NCBI RefSeq assembly: GCF_004331955.1
Contig: NZ_CP036532.1
Coordinates: 1,612,001 to 1,676,000 of the forward strand
Length of the DNA stretch: 64,000 nt
DNA from: Roseitalea porphyridii
GTDB lineage: Bacteria > Pseudomonadota > Alphaproteobacteria > Rhizobiales > Rhizobiaceae
Reading direction: 5' to 3'
This document shows, piece by piece, positions 25,757 to 35,115 of this stretch. Each line of letters begins with the position of its first letter. Position 1 is the stretch's first letter. The notes under the pieces were generated by a model. The model had not been told where the DNA came from. It saw nothing but the letters and a program-made list of their open reading frames with translations, and made no database searches. The translations under genes were made by a program, and so were the position numbers.

Positions 25757-26116
25757 ATGGACAATCGCAGCGACACGACCGGCCGGGTCGACCCGGTCGA
25801 AGAGCCCGCATCCGGCCCGTCAAAATCCGGCGAAACGCCGTCCCGCGCGGGTGTCGATGCGGTCTCGCCGGGTCGCCCGGTCTATCGGTTCTTCGGCCGC
25901 GAAATCCCCAAGCCGGCCTCGCGCCCGGTGCGGATCGCGCTCGGTATCGTCCTGACGGTGCTCGGCATTTTCGGCTTCCTGCCGATTCTCGGCTTCTGGA
26001 TGATCCCGCTCGGCCTGCTCGTGCTGTCGCACGAACTGCACCCCTTGCGCCGGCTGCGCCGGCGTCTCGCGGTCCGGCGGGCGCGCAAGGCCGGCAACGG
26101 CCGCAACCGGCGCTGA
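25757..26116 (+). CDS. Small predicted membrane protein
   Basis: Function not recognised. A 119-residue protein with a hydrophilic, disordered N-terminal half, then VYRFFGREIPKPASRPVRIA and a hydrophobic hairpin of two short helices (ALGIVLTVLGIFGFLPIL, then FWMIPLGLLVLSHEL), and a strongly basic tail (RRLRRRLAVRRARK). This layout resembles small PGPGW-like transmembrane proteins of alphaproteobacteria. It sits between tRNA-Asn and tRNA-Cys with no operon partner. The start at 25757 fits the basic/acidic N-terminus; no strong Shine-Dalgarno sequence is visible. Confidence 0.65.
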   Translation: MDNRSDTTGRVDPVEEPASGPSKSGETPSRAGVDAVSPGRPVYRFFGREIPKPASRPVRIALGIVLTVLGIFGFLPILGFWMIPLGLLVLSHELHPLRRLRRRLAVRRARKAGNGRNRR

Positions 26117-26210
26117 CGGGCCCCGTGCGCTTTCCTGCGGCTTTGCCGCAAAGCCTGCTTGTCGCCACAAAAACGCTCTGTTAACAGGGCGCGCGATAGG
26201 CACGTGAGCC

Positions 26211-26284
26211 GGCCTCGTGGCGGAGTGGTTACGCAGAGGACTGCAAATCCTTTTACCCCGGTTCGATTCCGGGCGAGGCCTCCA
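26211..26284 (+). tRNA. tRNA-Cys (GCA)
   Basis: Acceptor GGCCTCG/CGAGGCC, anticodon loop CTGCAAA (anticodon GCA), T arm GGTTCGATTCC, discriminator T, and an encoded CCA. Confidence 0.97.
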
Positions 26285-26370
26285 GCTCACAATGCGCCTT
26301 CGGGCACCGGGCAGACCGCCCGGAGGCCCGGCGTGTGCCGGTCTTTCGTGCCAACGGGGCGGATCTCGAC

Positions 26371-27042
26371 ATGGGCCAGGATTTCACCGAATTGCGGCGC
26401 GCGATGGTCGACAGCCAGGTGCGCACCAGTGACGTGACCGACCTCGCCATCATCGAATCCATGCTGACCGTGCCGCGCGAGGCGTTCGTGCCGTCCGCCA
26501 TGCGCCCGTTCGCCTACATCGACGACGACATCCTGCTCAACGACGGCGCCGACGAGCCGCGCTTCCTGATGGAGCCGGCGCCGTTCGCGCGCCTGGTGCA
26601 GCTTGCCGACGTGCAGCCCTCGGACCTCGTCCTCGATGTCGGCTGCGGCATGGGCTACTCCTCGGCGATCCTGTCGCGGCTGGGCGGCGCGGTGATCGCG
26701 CTCGAGAGCGATGACGGTCTCGCCGGCCGCGCCAACGACATTCTCGTGCGGCAGGGCTTTGACAGCGTCGCCGTCGTCAACGGCCCGCTCGACAGGGGGT
26801 TGCCCGGCGAGGGACCCTACGACGTGATCTTCATGGGCGGCGCCGTCGACGAGGTGCCGCAGACCATGCTCGACCAGCTCAAGCCCGGCGGCCGGCTGGT
26901 CGTCGTCGAGGGGCATGGGCTGACCGGCTTCGCGGTGCTGCACTTGCGCGACGACGAGGGCGTGCTGTCCCGGCGCCGCGCCTTCAATCTCTCCGTCAAG
27001 CCATTGCCGGGCTTCGAAAAAGCGCCCGAGTTCGTCTTCTGA
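26371..27042 (+). CDS. pcm: Protein-L-isoaspartate O-methyltransferase family protein
   Basis: A 223-residue SAM methyltransferase related to PCMT, which repairs isoaspartyl residues in aged proteins. SAM motif I is LVLDVGCGMGYSSAILSRLG (~residues 87-106), and the N-terminal block includes MLTVPREAFVP, as in PCMT. The catalytic pocket is less conserved than in Escherichia Pcm, so activity is uncertain. In Rhizobiales this gene commonly precedes tolC, as here. ATG 26371 (MGQDFTELRRAMVDSQVRT) matches the family N-terminus. Confidence 0.85.
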   Translation: MGQDFTELRRAMVDSQVRTSDVTDLAIIESMLTVPREAFVPSAMRPFAYIDDDILLNDGADEPRFLMEPAPFARLVQLADVQPSDLVLDVGCGMGYSSAILSRLGGAVIALESDDGLAGRANDILVRQGFDSVAVVNGPLDRGLPGEGPYDVIFMGGAVDEVPQTMLDQLKPGGRLVVVEGHGLTGFAVLHLRDDEGVLSRRRAFNLSVKPLPGFEKAPEFVF

Positions 27043-27208
27043 CGCGACGGCGCGTGCTGCGTTGCCCTTTGGCAACAAAGGCGGCAAAAGCCGGCCGGTC
27101 CCGCTGTGGCACCTTGCTGCCCGGAGCCGCCTGTCCTTTATTGCCCGCAGCGTGACGCTCGATCAGCGTCGGCCGGGCCGCACGGTTTCGAACAGCCAGG
27201 GGAAAGAG

Positions 27209-28579
27209 ATGCGTTGCGTATTGATGGTGGGTGTTGCGGTCCTGGCCTCGGCCGCAATGCTCGGCTCGCCTGCGGCGGCGGCCGAGACGATCCACGGCGC
27301 GCTCGCGCGTGCCTATGAATACAATTCCGAGCTCAATTCCGCCCGCGCCGGCGTGCGTGTGGCCGACGAGCGCGTGCCGCTCGCCAAGTCCGGCTGGCGG
27401 CCGCGCGTGACCGGCACTTCCGGCATCGTCAACTCGTCCAACTCGACCGGCGGCGCCGGCACGGGGCTGGGGCGCACCTCGCTGAGCTTCGGCGTCGAGA
27501 TCAACCAGTCCATCTTCGACGGTTTCCAGACCCGCAACAACGTCCAGGCGGCCGAGGCCGGCGTGCGCGCCGAGCGCCAGAACCTGCGCAACACCGAACA
27601 GAACGTGCTGTTCGACACCGCCCAGGCCTACATGGATGTGCTGCAGAACCGGCAGATCGCCAATCTGCGCGCCCGCAACCTTGAGTTTCTCCGCGAGCAG
27701 CTGCGCGCCGCGCGGGCCCGCTTCGAGGTCGGCGAGGGCACCCGCACCGACGTCGCCCAGGCCGAGGCGAGCCTTGCCGGCGCCTCCGCCCAGCTTACCG
27801 CTGCGCGCGCCGCGGTCGCCTCCTCGGAGGCGGTCTTCCGCCAACTCACCGGCATGGCGCCCGGCGCCCTGCAGCAGGCAAGACCGCTGCAGAAGCTGCT
27901 GCCCCACACGATCGATTCGGCCTATGCGATCGCATTTGCCGAGCACCCGGCGATCGCGGTGCGCAACGCGCTGGTCGATTCGAGCCTGTTCAGCGTCAAG
28001 GCGGCCGAGGGAGCGTTCCTGCCGCAGGTCGGTCTGAACGCGTCGGTCTCCCAGTCCTCGACCTACACGAGCCGGGGCAACACGTCGGGCACCTCGGCTT
28101 CGATCGGCGCCCAGGTCACCGTGCCGATCTATCAGGGCGGTCAGGCGAGCGCGACGGTGCGCCAGCGCAAGGAGGAACTGGGCCAGGCGCGCGTCGACAC
28201 GGCCGTCGCCCGCGATCAGGTGCGCGCGGCGGTGACGTCGGCCTGGACGCAGCTCGAGGCATCGCGCGCCGCGGTCCGCGCCAACGAGGAATCGGTGCGC
28301 GCCTCGCAGCTGGCGCTGAACGGCGTCATTGAGGAACGCAATGTCGGCCAGCGCACCACGCTCGATGTCCTGAACGCGCAGGCGACCGTGCTCAACGCGC
28401 AGATCGCGCTTGTCGAGGCGCAGCGGAACCTGGTGGTTTCCTCCTATGCGGTGGTTTCCGCCGTCGGCCGGCTCAGCGCCTCGCGCCTGGGCCTGGGCGT
28501 CGAACCCTACGAACCCGAAGAGCATTACGAGGCCGTCAAGGATATGTGGTACGGCCTGCGCACGCCGGACGGACGCTGA
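27209..28579 (+). CDS. tolC: TolC family outer-membrane efflux channel
   Basis: A 456-residue outer-membrane protein exporting proteins or drugs together with RND or ABC partners. A signal peptide (MRCVLMVGVAVLASAAMLGS, then PAAAA) is followed by two OEP repeats, each with long coiled-coil helices (e.g. ARARFEVGEGTRTDVAQAEA and GVIEERNVGQRTTLDVLNAQ, the two equivalent helices). AGGGGAAAG precedes ATG 27209. It lies in the conserved order pcm-tolC-popZ-like-valS. No RND or ABC partner is in the window. Confidence 0.93.
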   Translation: MRCVLMVGVAVLASAAMLGSPAAAAETIHGALARAYEYNSELNSARAGVRVADERVPLAKSGWRPRVTGTSGIVNSSNSTGGAGTGLGRTSLSFGVEINQSIFDGFQTRNNVQAAEAGVRAERQNLRNTEQNVLFDTAQAYMDVLQNRQIANLRARNLEFLREQLRAARARFEVGEGTRTDVAQAEASLAGASAQLTAARAAVASSEAVFRQLTGMAPGALQQARPLQKLLPHTIDSAYAIAFAEHPAIAVRNALVDSSLFSVKAAEGAFLPQVGLNASVSQSSTYTSRGNTSGTSASIGAQVTVPIYQGGQASATVRQRKEELGQARVDTAVARDQVRAAVTSAWTQLEASRAAVRANEESVRASQLALNGVIEERNVGQRTTLDVLNAQATVLNAQIALVEAQRNLVVSSYAVVSAVGRLSASRLGLGVEPYEPEEHYEAVKDMWYGLRTPDGR

Positions 28580-28691
28580 ACGCCCAATCCTGTGAACCCA
28601 CGCCGAAACCGGCCGGCCGGGATTCTCATTCCGCCCGTGCTTGGTTAGGGTGGGGCACCGATTCGCAACCGAACCGCAGTACGGACAGACA

Positions 28692-29540
28692 ATGGGCCAG
28701 CCCAACCCTTCCAACGATCAGCCCTCGATGGACGAGATCCTGTCCTCGATACGCCGCATCATCGAACGCAGTGACGTCGAGGCGGCGCGCGGGTCGACGC
28801 CTGCGGCGAGCCCGCAGGCCTCCGCGCCCGAAGCTCGGGACGATGCCGAGGGCACACCAAGCGGCTTTGAGGGCGACCACGACGGGCCTTCGGCCCATGA
28901 TGACCGGCCGCCGATGAGCCGTTCGGAACTGGAGACCTTCGCCGAGGCGCTCGACGCGCGCGTTGCGGCCGGAAGCCGCGAGCGCGAGACGGTCTTCGAT
29001 GCCAACGGCATCCTGACGGCCCGCGCACCGGACCGCGCCCTCGCAGGCCGCTACGAGGGCCGGCTTTCCGAGGACGACAGCCGCGCCTTCGCCGAGGTGG
29101 CGAGCGTTCTGTCGGCCACCGCAGGCGATCTGCGCAGCGCCGCCGCCGCGCCGCTGCCGTCTGAACCGGAGCCGGAGCCCGACGCTGCGGAGACCGAGGC
29201 CGAGGACACGATCGCCCAATTGTCGCCGCTGGACCTGCCCGCGGCCGAGCCGCCGGCGCACGACGAGCCCTCCGCCGACGACCGGAGGCCCGCACCCGGC
29301 CCGGACATGTTGCCCGAACCGCTCGTCTCGCACGATGTCAGCCGGTCGGTGGGCATGTCGTTCGAGGCGCTTTCGGACACGCTGCGTCAGCAGGCCGGCC
29401 GCGATCTCGCCGAGGTCACCGAGGAGATGCTGCGCCCGATGCTGGCCGACTGGCTCGACAACAATCTGCCCTCGATGGTCGAGCGTCTCGTCCGCGCCGA
29501 GATCGAGCGCATCGCCCGCGGCGAACCGCGCCGGGACTGA
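28692..29540 (+). CDS. PopZ/DUF2497 family polar-organizing protein
   Basis: A 282-residue acidic protein with the architecture of PopZ (DUF2497): a conserved N-terminal helix (PSMDEILSSIRRIIER), a long proline/alanine/acid-rich low-complexity middle (~35-210), and a conserved C-terminal helical oligomerisation region ending MLRPMLADWLDNNLPSMVER then LVRAEIERIARGE. PopZ condensates tether the chromosome origin at the cell pole in Caulobacter and Agrobacterium. It lies directly between tolC and valS, the usual rhizobial location. The middle is longer than in Caulobacter PopZ. Confidence 0.87.
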   Translation: MGQPNPSNDQPSMDEILSSIRRIIERSDVEAARGSTPAASPQASAPEARDDAEGTPSGFEGDHDGPSAHDDRPPMSRSELETFAEALDARVAAGSRERETVFDANGILTARAPDRALAGRYEGRLSEDDSRAFAEVASVLSATAGDLRSAAAAPLPSEPEPEPDAAETEAEDTIAQLSPLDLPAAEPPAHDEPSADDRRPAPGPDMLPEPLVSHDVSRSVGMSFEALSDTLRQQAGRDLAEVTEEMLRPMLADWLDNNLPSMVERLVRAEIERIARGEPRRD

Positions 29541-29641
29541 CCCGGGCCCGAAGGCCGCGCCGGCCGCTTTGTTGACTTCATCGGGTGCATCCGGTTTACA
29601 GCGGAACGGCCAATTCCGCCGTCCCGGAACGGATCATTTTC

Positions 29642-32503
29642 ATGCTGGACAAGACCTTTGACGCGGCCCGCGTCGAGCCGCGCATTGCCGAAACGTGGGA
29701 CGCCGCCAACGCCTTTGCGGCGGGCGCCGGTGCGCGCGAGGGTGCCAAGCCCTATTGCATCGTCATCCCGCCGCCCAACGTCACCGGCTCGCTGCACATG
29801 GGCCATGCGCTCAACAACACGCTTCAGGACGTGCTGATCCGGCACCAGAGGATGCTCGGCAACAATGTGCTGTGGCAGCCGGGCATGGACCATGCCGGCA
29901 TCGCCACGCAAATGGTGGTCGAGCGACAGCTCGCCGAGAGCGGCGAGAACATGACCCGCCGCCAAATGGGACGCGACAAGTTCATCGAGCGCGTCTGGCA
30001 GTGGAAGGACGAGTCCGGCGGCCAGATCTTCAACCAGCTCAAGCGGCTGGGCGCTTCGTGCGACTGGTCGCGCGAGCGCTTCACCATGGACGACGGCCTG
30101 TCCGAGGCGGTGCTGGAAGTCTTCGTCCGGCTCTACAAGGAAGGGCTGATCTATCGCGGCAAGCGGCTGGTCAACTGGGACCCCAAGTTCGAGACCGCGA
30201 TTTCCGACCTCGAGGTCGAGAACATCGAGGTCGACGGCCATATGTGGCACTTCAAATATCCGCTCGCGGACGGTGCGACGTACGAATATGTCGAACGGGA
30301 CGCGGACGGCACGGTCACGCTGCGCGAGACGCGTGATTACATCTCGATCGCCACGACCCGGCCCGAGACGATGCTCGGTGATGGTGCCGTTGCGGTGCAT
30401 CCGTCCGACGAGCGCTATGCGCCGATCGTCGGCAAGCTGTGCGAGATTCCGGTCGGCCCGAAGGAACATCGTCGCCTGATCCCGATCATCACCGACGACT
30501 ATCCCGATCCCGACTTCGGTTCCGGTGCGGTGAAGATCACCGGCGCGCACGATTTCAACGACTATGAAGTGGCAAAGCGCGGCTCCATCCCGATGTACCG
30601 GCTGATGGACACCAAGGCGGCCATGCGCGACGACGGCGCGCCCTATGCCGAGGCGGCGACGATCGCGCAGGCGGTCGCGCGCGGCGAGCGCACGCTCAAC
30701 GAGGCCGAAGCCGACGCGCTCAACCTGGTCCCCGACGATCTGCGCGGGCTCGACCGGTTCGAGGCGCGCAAGCGCGTCGTCGAGCAGATCACCGGCGAGG
30801 GGCTGGCCGTGATGACGACCGACGATCAGGGCAATGCGATCCCCCTGGTCGAGGCCAAGCGCATCATGCAGCCCTTCGGCGACCGCTCCCACGTGGTCAT
30901 CGAGCCGATGCTGACCGACCAGTGGTTCGTCGACGCAAAGACCCTGGCCGAACCGGCGATCGCCTCGGTGCGCGAGGGACGCACGCAATTCGTCCCCCGC
31001 AACTGGGAGAAGACCTATTTCGAGTGGATGGAGAACATCCAGCCCTGGTGCGTGTCGCGCCAGCTCTGGTGGGGCCACCGGATACCGGCGTGGTACGGGC
31101 CGGATGGCACGGTCTTCGTCGCCAAGACCCCCGATGAGGCCGAGGCCGAAGCGCGCGCCCATTATGGCGACGATGTCGACCTGACGCGCGACGAGGACGT
31201 CCTCGACACCTGGTTCTCGTCCGCCCTGTGGCCGTTCTCGACGCTCGGCTGGCCCGACAAGACCGAGGCGCTCGACACCTGGTATCCGACCTCGGTGCTG
31301 GTCACCGGCTTCGACATCATCTTCTTCTGGGTCGCCCGGATGATGATGATGGGCCTGCACTTCATGAAGGACGATCAGGGCAGGGGCGTCGAGCCCTTCC
31401 ACACCGTCTACGTGCATGCGCTGGTACGCGACAAGCACGGCGCCAAGATGTCGAAATCCAAGGGCAACGTCATCGATCCGCTCGAACTGATCGACGATTA
31501 CGGCGCCGACGCCCTGCGCTTCACGCTTGCCATCATGGCTGCCCAGGGGCGCGACGTGAAGCTCGATCCGGCGCGCATCGCCGGCTACCGCAACTTCGGC
31601 ACGAAACTGTGGAACGCGACGCGTTTCGCGCAGATGAACGGCGTCGCCCACGATGCCGGCTTCCGGCCCGAAGACACGAAGCTCACCATCAACCGCTGGA
31701 TCCTGACAGAATTTGGCCGCACCGTCACCGAGGTAACCGAAGCGATCGCGGCCTACCGGTTCAACGAGGCCGCCGGCGCGCTCTACAGGTTCGTCTGGAA
31801 CACATTCTGCGACTGGTATCTGGAACTGCTCAAGCCGGTCTTTGGCGGCGAGGACGAGAGCGCCAAGGCCGAGGCGCGCGCCTGCGCCGCCTTCGCGCTC
31901 GACGAGATCTACAAGCTGCTGCACCCGTTCATGCCGTTCATCACCGAGGAACTGTGGGCGCTGACGGGCAAGCGCGAGGGGCTGATCTGCCATGCGGTCT
32001 GGCCCGAACCGGTCCTTGCCGACGAGGCCGCCGCCGACGAGATCAACTGGCTGGTCGAGCTCGTTTCCGGCGTGCGCTCGGTGCGTGCCGAGATGAACGT
32101 GCCGCCCTCGGCGACCGGACCGCTCGTCGTCGTCGGCGCCGACGAGACGACGACGGCATGGCTGCTGCGCCACGATCCGGCGATCAAGCAGCTTGCCCGC
32201 GCCGACGATGTGGTGGTGGCGGGCGAAGCGCCCAGGGGCGCCGCACAGATCGTGGTGCGCGAGGCGACGGTCTGCCTGCCGCTTGGCGGGCTGATCGACA
32301 TCGCCGCCGAGAAGGCGCGGCTGGAAAAGGCGATCGCGAAGGCGCGCGAGGAGATCGTCCGGCTCGAAAAGAAGCTGGCGAACGACAAGTTCGTCGCCAA
32401 CGCCAAGCCCGAAGTGGTGCAGGCCGAGCGCGACAAGCTGGCCGAAGCCGTGCCGGCGCTCGAGAAGCTTCAGGCGGCGCACGCGCGAATCGTTGAAATG
32501 TGA
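29642..32503 (+). CDS. valS: Valyl-tRNA synthetase
   Basis: The 953-residue class I aminoacyl-tRNA synthetase charges tRNA-Val. It has the HIGH-type motif in PPPNVTGSLHMGHAL (~residue 43), a CP1 editing domain (ISIATTRPETMLGDGAVAVH), the KMSKS motif KMSKSKGN (~603), and a C-terminal coiled coil (EKARLEKAIAKAREEIVRLE then KKL) typical of ValRS. Length is normal. ATG 29642 fits the family start (LDKTFDAARVEPRIAETW). Confidence 0.98.
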   Translation: MLDKTFDAARVEPRIAETWDAANAFAAGAGAREGAKPYCIVIPPPNVTGSLHMGHALNNTLQDVLIRHQRMLGNNVLWQPGMDHAGIATQMVVERQLAESGENMTRRQMGRDKFIERVWQWKDESGGQIFNQLKRLGASCDWSRERFTMDDGLSEAVLEVFVRLYKEGLIYRGKRLVNWDPKFETAISDLEVENIEVDGHMWHFKYPLADGATYEYVERDADGTVTLRETRDYISIATTRPETMLGDGAVAVHPSDERYAPIVGKLCEIPVGPKEHRRLIPIITDDYPDPDFGSGAVKITGAHDFNDYEVAKRGSIPMYRLMDTKAAMRDDGAPYAEAATIAQAVARGERTLNEAEADALNLVPDDLRGLDRFEARKRVVEQITGEGLAVMTTDDQGNAIPLVEAKRIMQPFGDRSHVVIEPMLTDQWFVDAKTLAEPAIASVREGRTQFVPRNWEKTYFEWMENIQPWCVSRQLWWGHRIPAWYGPDGTVFVAKTPDEAEAEARAHYGDDVDLTRDEDVLDTWFSSALWPFSTLGWPDKTEALDTWYPTSVLVTGFDIIFFWVARMMMMGLHFMKDDQGRGVEPFHTVYVHALVRDKHGAKMSKSKGNVIDPLELIDDYGADALRFTLAIMAAQGRDVKLDPARIAGYRNFGTKLWNATRFAQMNGVAHDAGFRPEDTKLTINRWILTEFGRTVTEVTEAIAAYRFNEAAGALYRFVWNTFCDWYLELLKPVFGGEDESAKAEARACAAFALDEIYKLLHPFMPFITEELWALTGKREGLICHAVWPEPVLADEAAADEINWLVELVSGVRSVRAEMNVPPSATGPLVVVGADETTTAWLLRHDPAIKQLARADDVVVAGEAPRGAAQIVVREATVCLPLGGLIDIAAEKARLEKAIAKAREEIVRLEKKLANDKFVANAKPEVVQAERDKLAEAVPALEKLQAAHARIVEM

Positions 32504-32548
32504 AGCTTTTCCCCTGCCGTTGACGTTTGCGTTAACCCCGCGTCAGCA

Positions 32549-32590
32549 AAAAGGGCGAAGTTGTGACGGTTTTGCAACAGTCGCCCTTTT
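32549..32590 (+). terminator. Probable hairpin terminator downstream of valS
   Basis: AAAAGGGCGA (32549-32558) pairs with TCGCCCTTTT (32581-32590), with an inner GTTG/CAAC stem. The T run is part of the stem, so it may work in either direction. A second short stem (TGACG/CGTCA, 32521-32545) lies just upstream. Confidence 0.5.
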
Positions 32591-32810
32591 CGGCCGGTTT
32601 CGGTCGCGTGCGGCGCGGTTTGACTTGAAAATCCTCGGTTTTTCGACCGCTCGGGCGAGCATCGCAGAGCCCGCCGCGCCACCGCCGCGCGATTGGGTTT
32701 TGGCGATGCTTGCGCGTAGCTTGTCGCTCCCCGGCCGGCCCGCAATTGTGCTTGATCTGCGCGCGCCGTTTCGGCGAAAACGGGCTAAGCACACAAGGTG
32801 GAGGGGACCC

Positions 32811-34082
32811 ATGACGGGTACATTCAAGGCTCTTATCGCAGGCGTTGCCGGCGCGACCGTTCTGGTCGGCGCGGCCCAGGCCGGCGGCTTCTCGCGCGGC
32901 ACGGCCGATACCGACATCCTCTTTGAAGAGGGCAATTTCAGCATGCGTGCGGGCGCGACGATCGTCTCGCCGCAGCGTGGCTATGCGACGATCGGCGGCG
33001 TGGCGGCGACCGATCCAGACTATACGAACACATACATCGTGCCCAACGCCGCCGTTAAGCTGAACATTACGGACTATGCCCGTTGCGCCGGCACGTACGC
33101 CCAACCCTATGGCGCCAGCTCGACCTACGGCCCGCAGGCGATCGCTGCCGGCCTGGTCGACGGCACAGGTCTCGTCCGCCGCCAGTTTTCCACCGACGAA
33201 TTCGGGCTGACTTGCGCGGCCATGATCAACAATGTCGGCTCGTTCGGCGACATGGGCTCCGGTCGCCTGTCGCTGATCGGCGGCGTGTTCCTTGAAAACT
33301 TCAGCTATGCCGAAACGGTCCAGTTCCAGGGCGCCATCATCACCGGCGGCCTTCTGGCGGCCGGACAGCCAGCCCCGGTGGCTGGCGCCGTCGGCGGTAC
33401 GCTGAACGGCACCCAGGGCACGCTCTCGTTCAATGGCGGTTACAATCCGGGCTACCGCATCGGCATTGCCTATGAGGTTCCCGAGATTGCCGCGCGCGTC
33501 CAGCTTCTCTATCGCAGCCAGGTCACTCACACGCCGACCGGCACTTTCGTGACCGCGGCCGACGCGCTGGCCGGTGGAGCCGGCACCACACGCGCAGCCG
33601 GCACGTTGCCGCAGTCGGTGGAGCTGCGCGCCCAGACCGGCGTCGCGCCGGGCACGCTGGTGTTCGGCTCGGTCAAGTGGACCGACTGGAGCGTGCTGCA
33701 GACGCTGAATTACACGGTCACGGGCGGTCCGCTGCCCGGCGTGCGCAACCTCGAATTCTTCTGGAAGGACGGCTGGACCGTCTCCGGTGGTGTCGGACGG
33801 CAGGTGACCGACTGGCTCGCCGCGTCGGCAACGGTCACCTGGGATCAGGGCGTGTCGACCACCGAGGATGTGTTCACCGACACCTGGACGTTTGCCGCGG
33901 GCATCGAGATGTCCAACGAGCGCGCATCGCTGCAGCTCGGCGGCGCGATCAGCTACCTGACGGCCGGTTCGGTTGCCGCCGAAGCGGCGGTCGGTGCGGG
34001 CGGTCCGGGCGACACCTTCGCCTACACCGTCGGCAGCGACTGGTCCTACGCGCTCGGCGGCCGCTTCTCGGTCGACTGGTAA
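32811..34082 (+). CDS. FadL/OmpP1-type outer-membrane porin
   Basis: A 423-residue outer-membrane protein resembling the OmpP1/FadL/TodX hydrophobic-compound transporters. Signal peptide: LIAGVAGATVLVGAAQA, with cleavage before GGFSRG. The rest is strand-rich with alternating aromatic residues and ends in SYALGGRFSVDW, with the C-terminal aromatic residue that barrel proteins need for BamA targeting. VKWTDWSVLQTLNY and GWTVSGGVGRQVTDWLAASA match the FadL C-terminal half. The canonical N-terminal plug motif NPA is not obvious. GGAGGGG precedes the ATG, and a strong terminator follows, so it forms its own unit. Confidence 0.8.
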   Translation: MTGTFKALIAGVAGATVLVGAAQAGGFSRGTADTDILFEEGNFSMRAGATIVSPQRGYATIGGVAATDPDYTNTYIVPNAAVKLNITDYARCAGTYAQPYGASSTYGPQAIAAGLVDGTGLVRRQFSTDEFGLTCAAMINNVGSFGDMGSGRLSLIGGVFLENFSYAETVQFQGAIITGGLLAAGQPAPVAGAVGGTLNGTQGTLSFNGGYNPGYRIGIAYEVPEIAARVQLLYRSQVTHTPTGTFVTAADALAGGAGTTRAAGTLPQSVELRAQTGVAPGTLVFGSVKWTDWSVLQTLNYTVTGGPLPGVRNLEFFWKDGWTVSGGVGRQVTDWLAASATVTWDQGVSTTEDVFTDTWTFAAGIEMSNERASLQLGGAISYLTAGSVAAEAAVGAGGPGDTFAYTVGSDWSYALGGRFSVDW

Positions 34083-34114
34083 GCAGAACCCCGGAAATCG
34101 GGTCCGGAGACAGA

Positions 34115-34140
34115 CCCCGCGCCCTGGCGCGGGGTTTTTT
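34115..34140 (+). terminator. Rho-independent terminator of the FadL-like gene
   Basis: CCCCGCGCC, 2-nt CT, GGCGCGGGG, followed by TTTTTT: a 9-bp perfect GC stem with a U tract 33 nt after the stop codon. Confidence 0.9.
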
Positions 34141-34228
34141 GTTGGCCGGCCGCTCCGGCTTGCGGCGTGCGCGTTTACTGCGGGTGTTTCCGTGCCACCT
34201 CTTCCTGAGCCGCCCTCTTTCACCTCAT

Positions 34229-34279
34229 CCTGAGCCTGTCGAAGGACGAGGTGGAACCGCACCCTTCGACAGGCTCAGG
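34229..34279. repeat. Inverted repeat family A, copy 1
   Basis: CCTGAGCCTGTCGAAGG (34229-34245) and its exact reverse complement (34263-34279) flank a short spacer reading ACGAGGTGGAACCGCA. The same unit recurs at 34805-34874. Confidence 0.85.
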
Positions 34280-34325
34280 GTGACGTCGGCAGGCTCACGA
34301 TGAGGGCTTGCGGGGCGCGGGTGCC

Positions 34326-34353
34326 TCCCTCTCCCCGCATGCGGGGAGAGGGA
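34326..34353. repeat. Perfect 28-bp palindrome, family B
   Basis: TCCCTCTCCCCGCA and its exact complement meet with no spacer; all 14 pairs match. A shorter relative lies at 34496-34516. Confidence 0.85.
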
Positions 34354-34495
34354 TACGAGACCGCGCGATGCGCCGCGAGCGCTGGTCGCAGTCGGGTGAG
34401 GGGGCTTCCACGCCGGGCCCGGCCGCATCGTGCCGATACGCCTCCCGCGCCGTCCCCCTCACCGGTCGCGTCGTCGCAATGCGCCGCCGCGCCCA

Positions 34496-34516
34496 CCTCT
34501 CCCCGGCGGGGAGAGG
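34496..34516. repeat. Short palindrome, family B
   Basis: CCTCTCCCCG, one central G, CGGGGAGAGG: a truncated relative of the 34326 palindrome, in the same arrangement flanking a GC-rich interior. Confidence 0.8.
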
Positions 34517-34590
34517 AACCAGCGGGGCCGGCATTGGCGCCCGTCATCTTCCGCTGGCTGAGCGCCGACAAAGGCGCATAAACCACCACC

Positions 34591-34734
34591 GTCATCCTTG
34601 GGTCTGACCCAAGGATCCATTCTGTTCTGGTGGTGAAGACTGCTGGCATCGACGAACGCGACCCGTTCCTCGTCAGCGACCGTGCGCCGCCGCCATCACG
34701 GAATGGATCCTCGGCTCAAGGCCGAGGATGGCGG
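34591..34734. repeat. Composite double-hairpin element C, copy 1
   Basis: A GTCATCC-headed hairpin (10-bp stem ATCCTTGGGT/ACCCAAGGAT) ending GGATCCATTC, a ~75-bp middle, and an opposing hairpin CGGAATGGATCCTCGGC...GCCGAGGAT. The middle is nearly the same as in copy 2: both contain GGTGAAGACTGC and CATCGACGAACGCG. Confidence 0.85.
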
Positions 34735-34804
34735 GCGGAGGAGATGGCATCTTTTTGTGCCCCCGAGCCGTTCCGTTGCACTTCATCCTGAGAGCCCCCA
34801 CCCA

Positions 34805-34874
34805 CCTCACCCTGAGCCTGTCGAAGGACGAGGTGGAACCGCAAGCCCGCCCCTTCGACAGGCTCAGGGTGAGG
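34805..34874. repeat. Inverted repeat family A, copy 2
   Basis: Perfect 23-bp arms (34805-34827 and 34852-34874) built on CCTGAGCCTGTCGAAGG, with a longer loop than copy 1 but the same ACGAGGTGGAACCGCA start. Confidence 0.88.
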
Positions 34875-34939
34875 GCTTGCGGGGTGAGGGGCTTGTCGCC
34901 GTGTCCGGCAGCTTGGCGCCGATAACCCACCCCGTGCCG

Positions 34940-35081
34940 TCATTCCGGGGCTCGACCCCGGAATCCATTCCGTTCTGGCGGTGAAGACTGCCTGCATCGA
35001 CGAACGCGGCCCGTTCTTCACCGGTGGGCGGATGTCGCTGCCATCACGGAATGGATCCTCGGCTCAAGGCCGAGGATGACG
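34940..35081. repeat. Composite double-hairpin element C, copy 2
   Basis: Starts GTCATTCCGGGG with stem ATTCCGGGG/CCCCGGAAT and ends with the same ATCCTCGGC/GCCGAGGAT hairpin as copy 1. The ~75-bp middle is closely related to copy 1. Confidence 0.85.
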
Positions 35082-35115
35082 GGGGTGAGGTTGGCGATGC
35101 GCCCAGAACAGCGTC

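Noticed and set aside
29387-32482. Very long open frame on the minus strand opposite valS (over 1000 codons)
   Set aside because: It is the antisense shadow of valS, caused by GC-rich codon bias. The product is rich in His, Arg, Asp and Gly with no domain, and valS is unmistakable.
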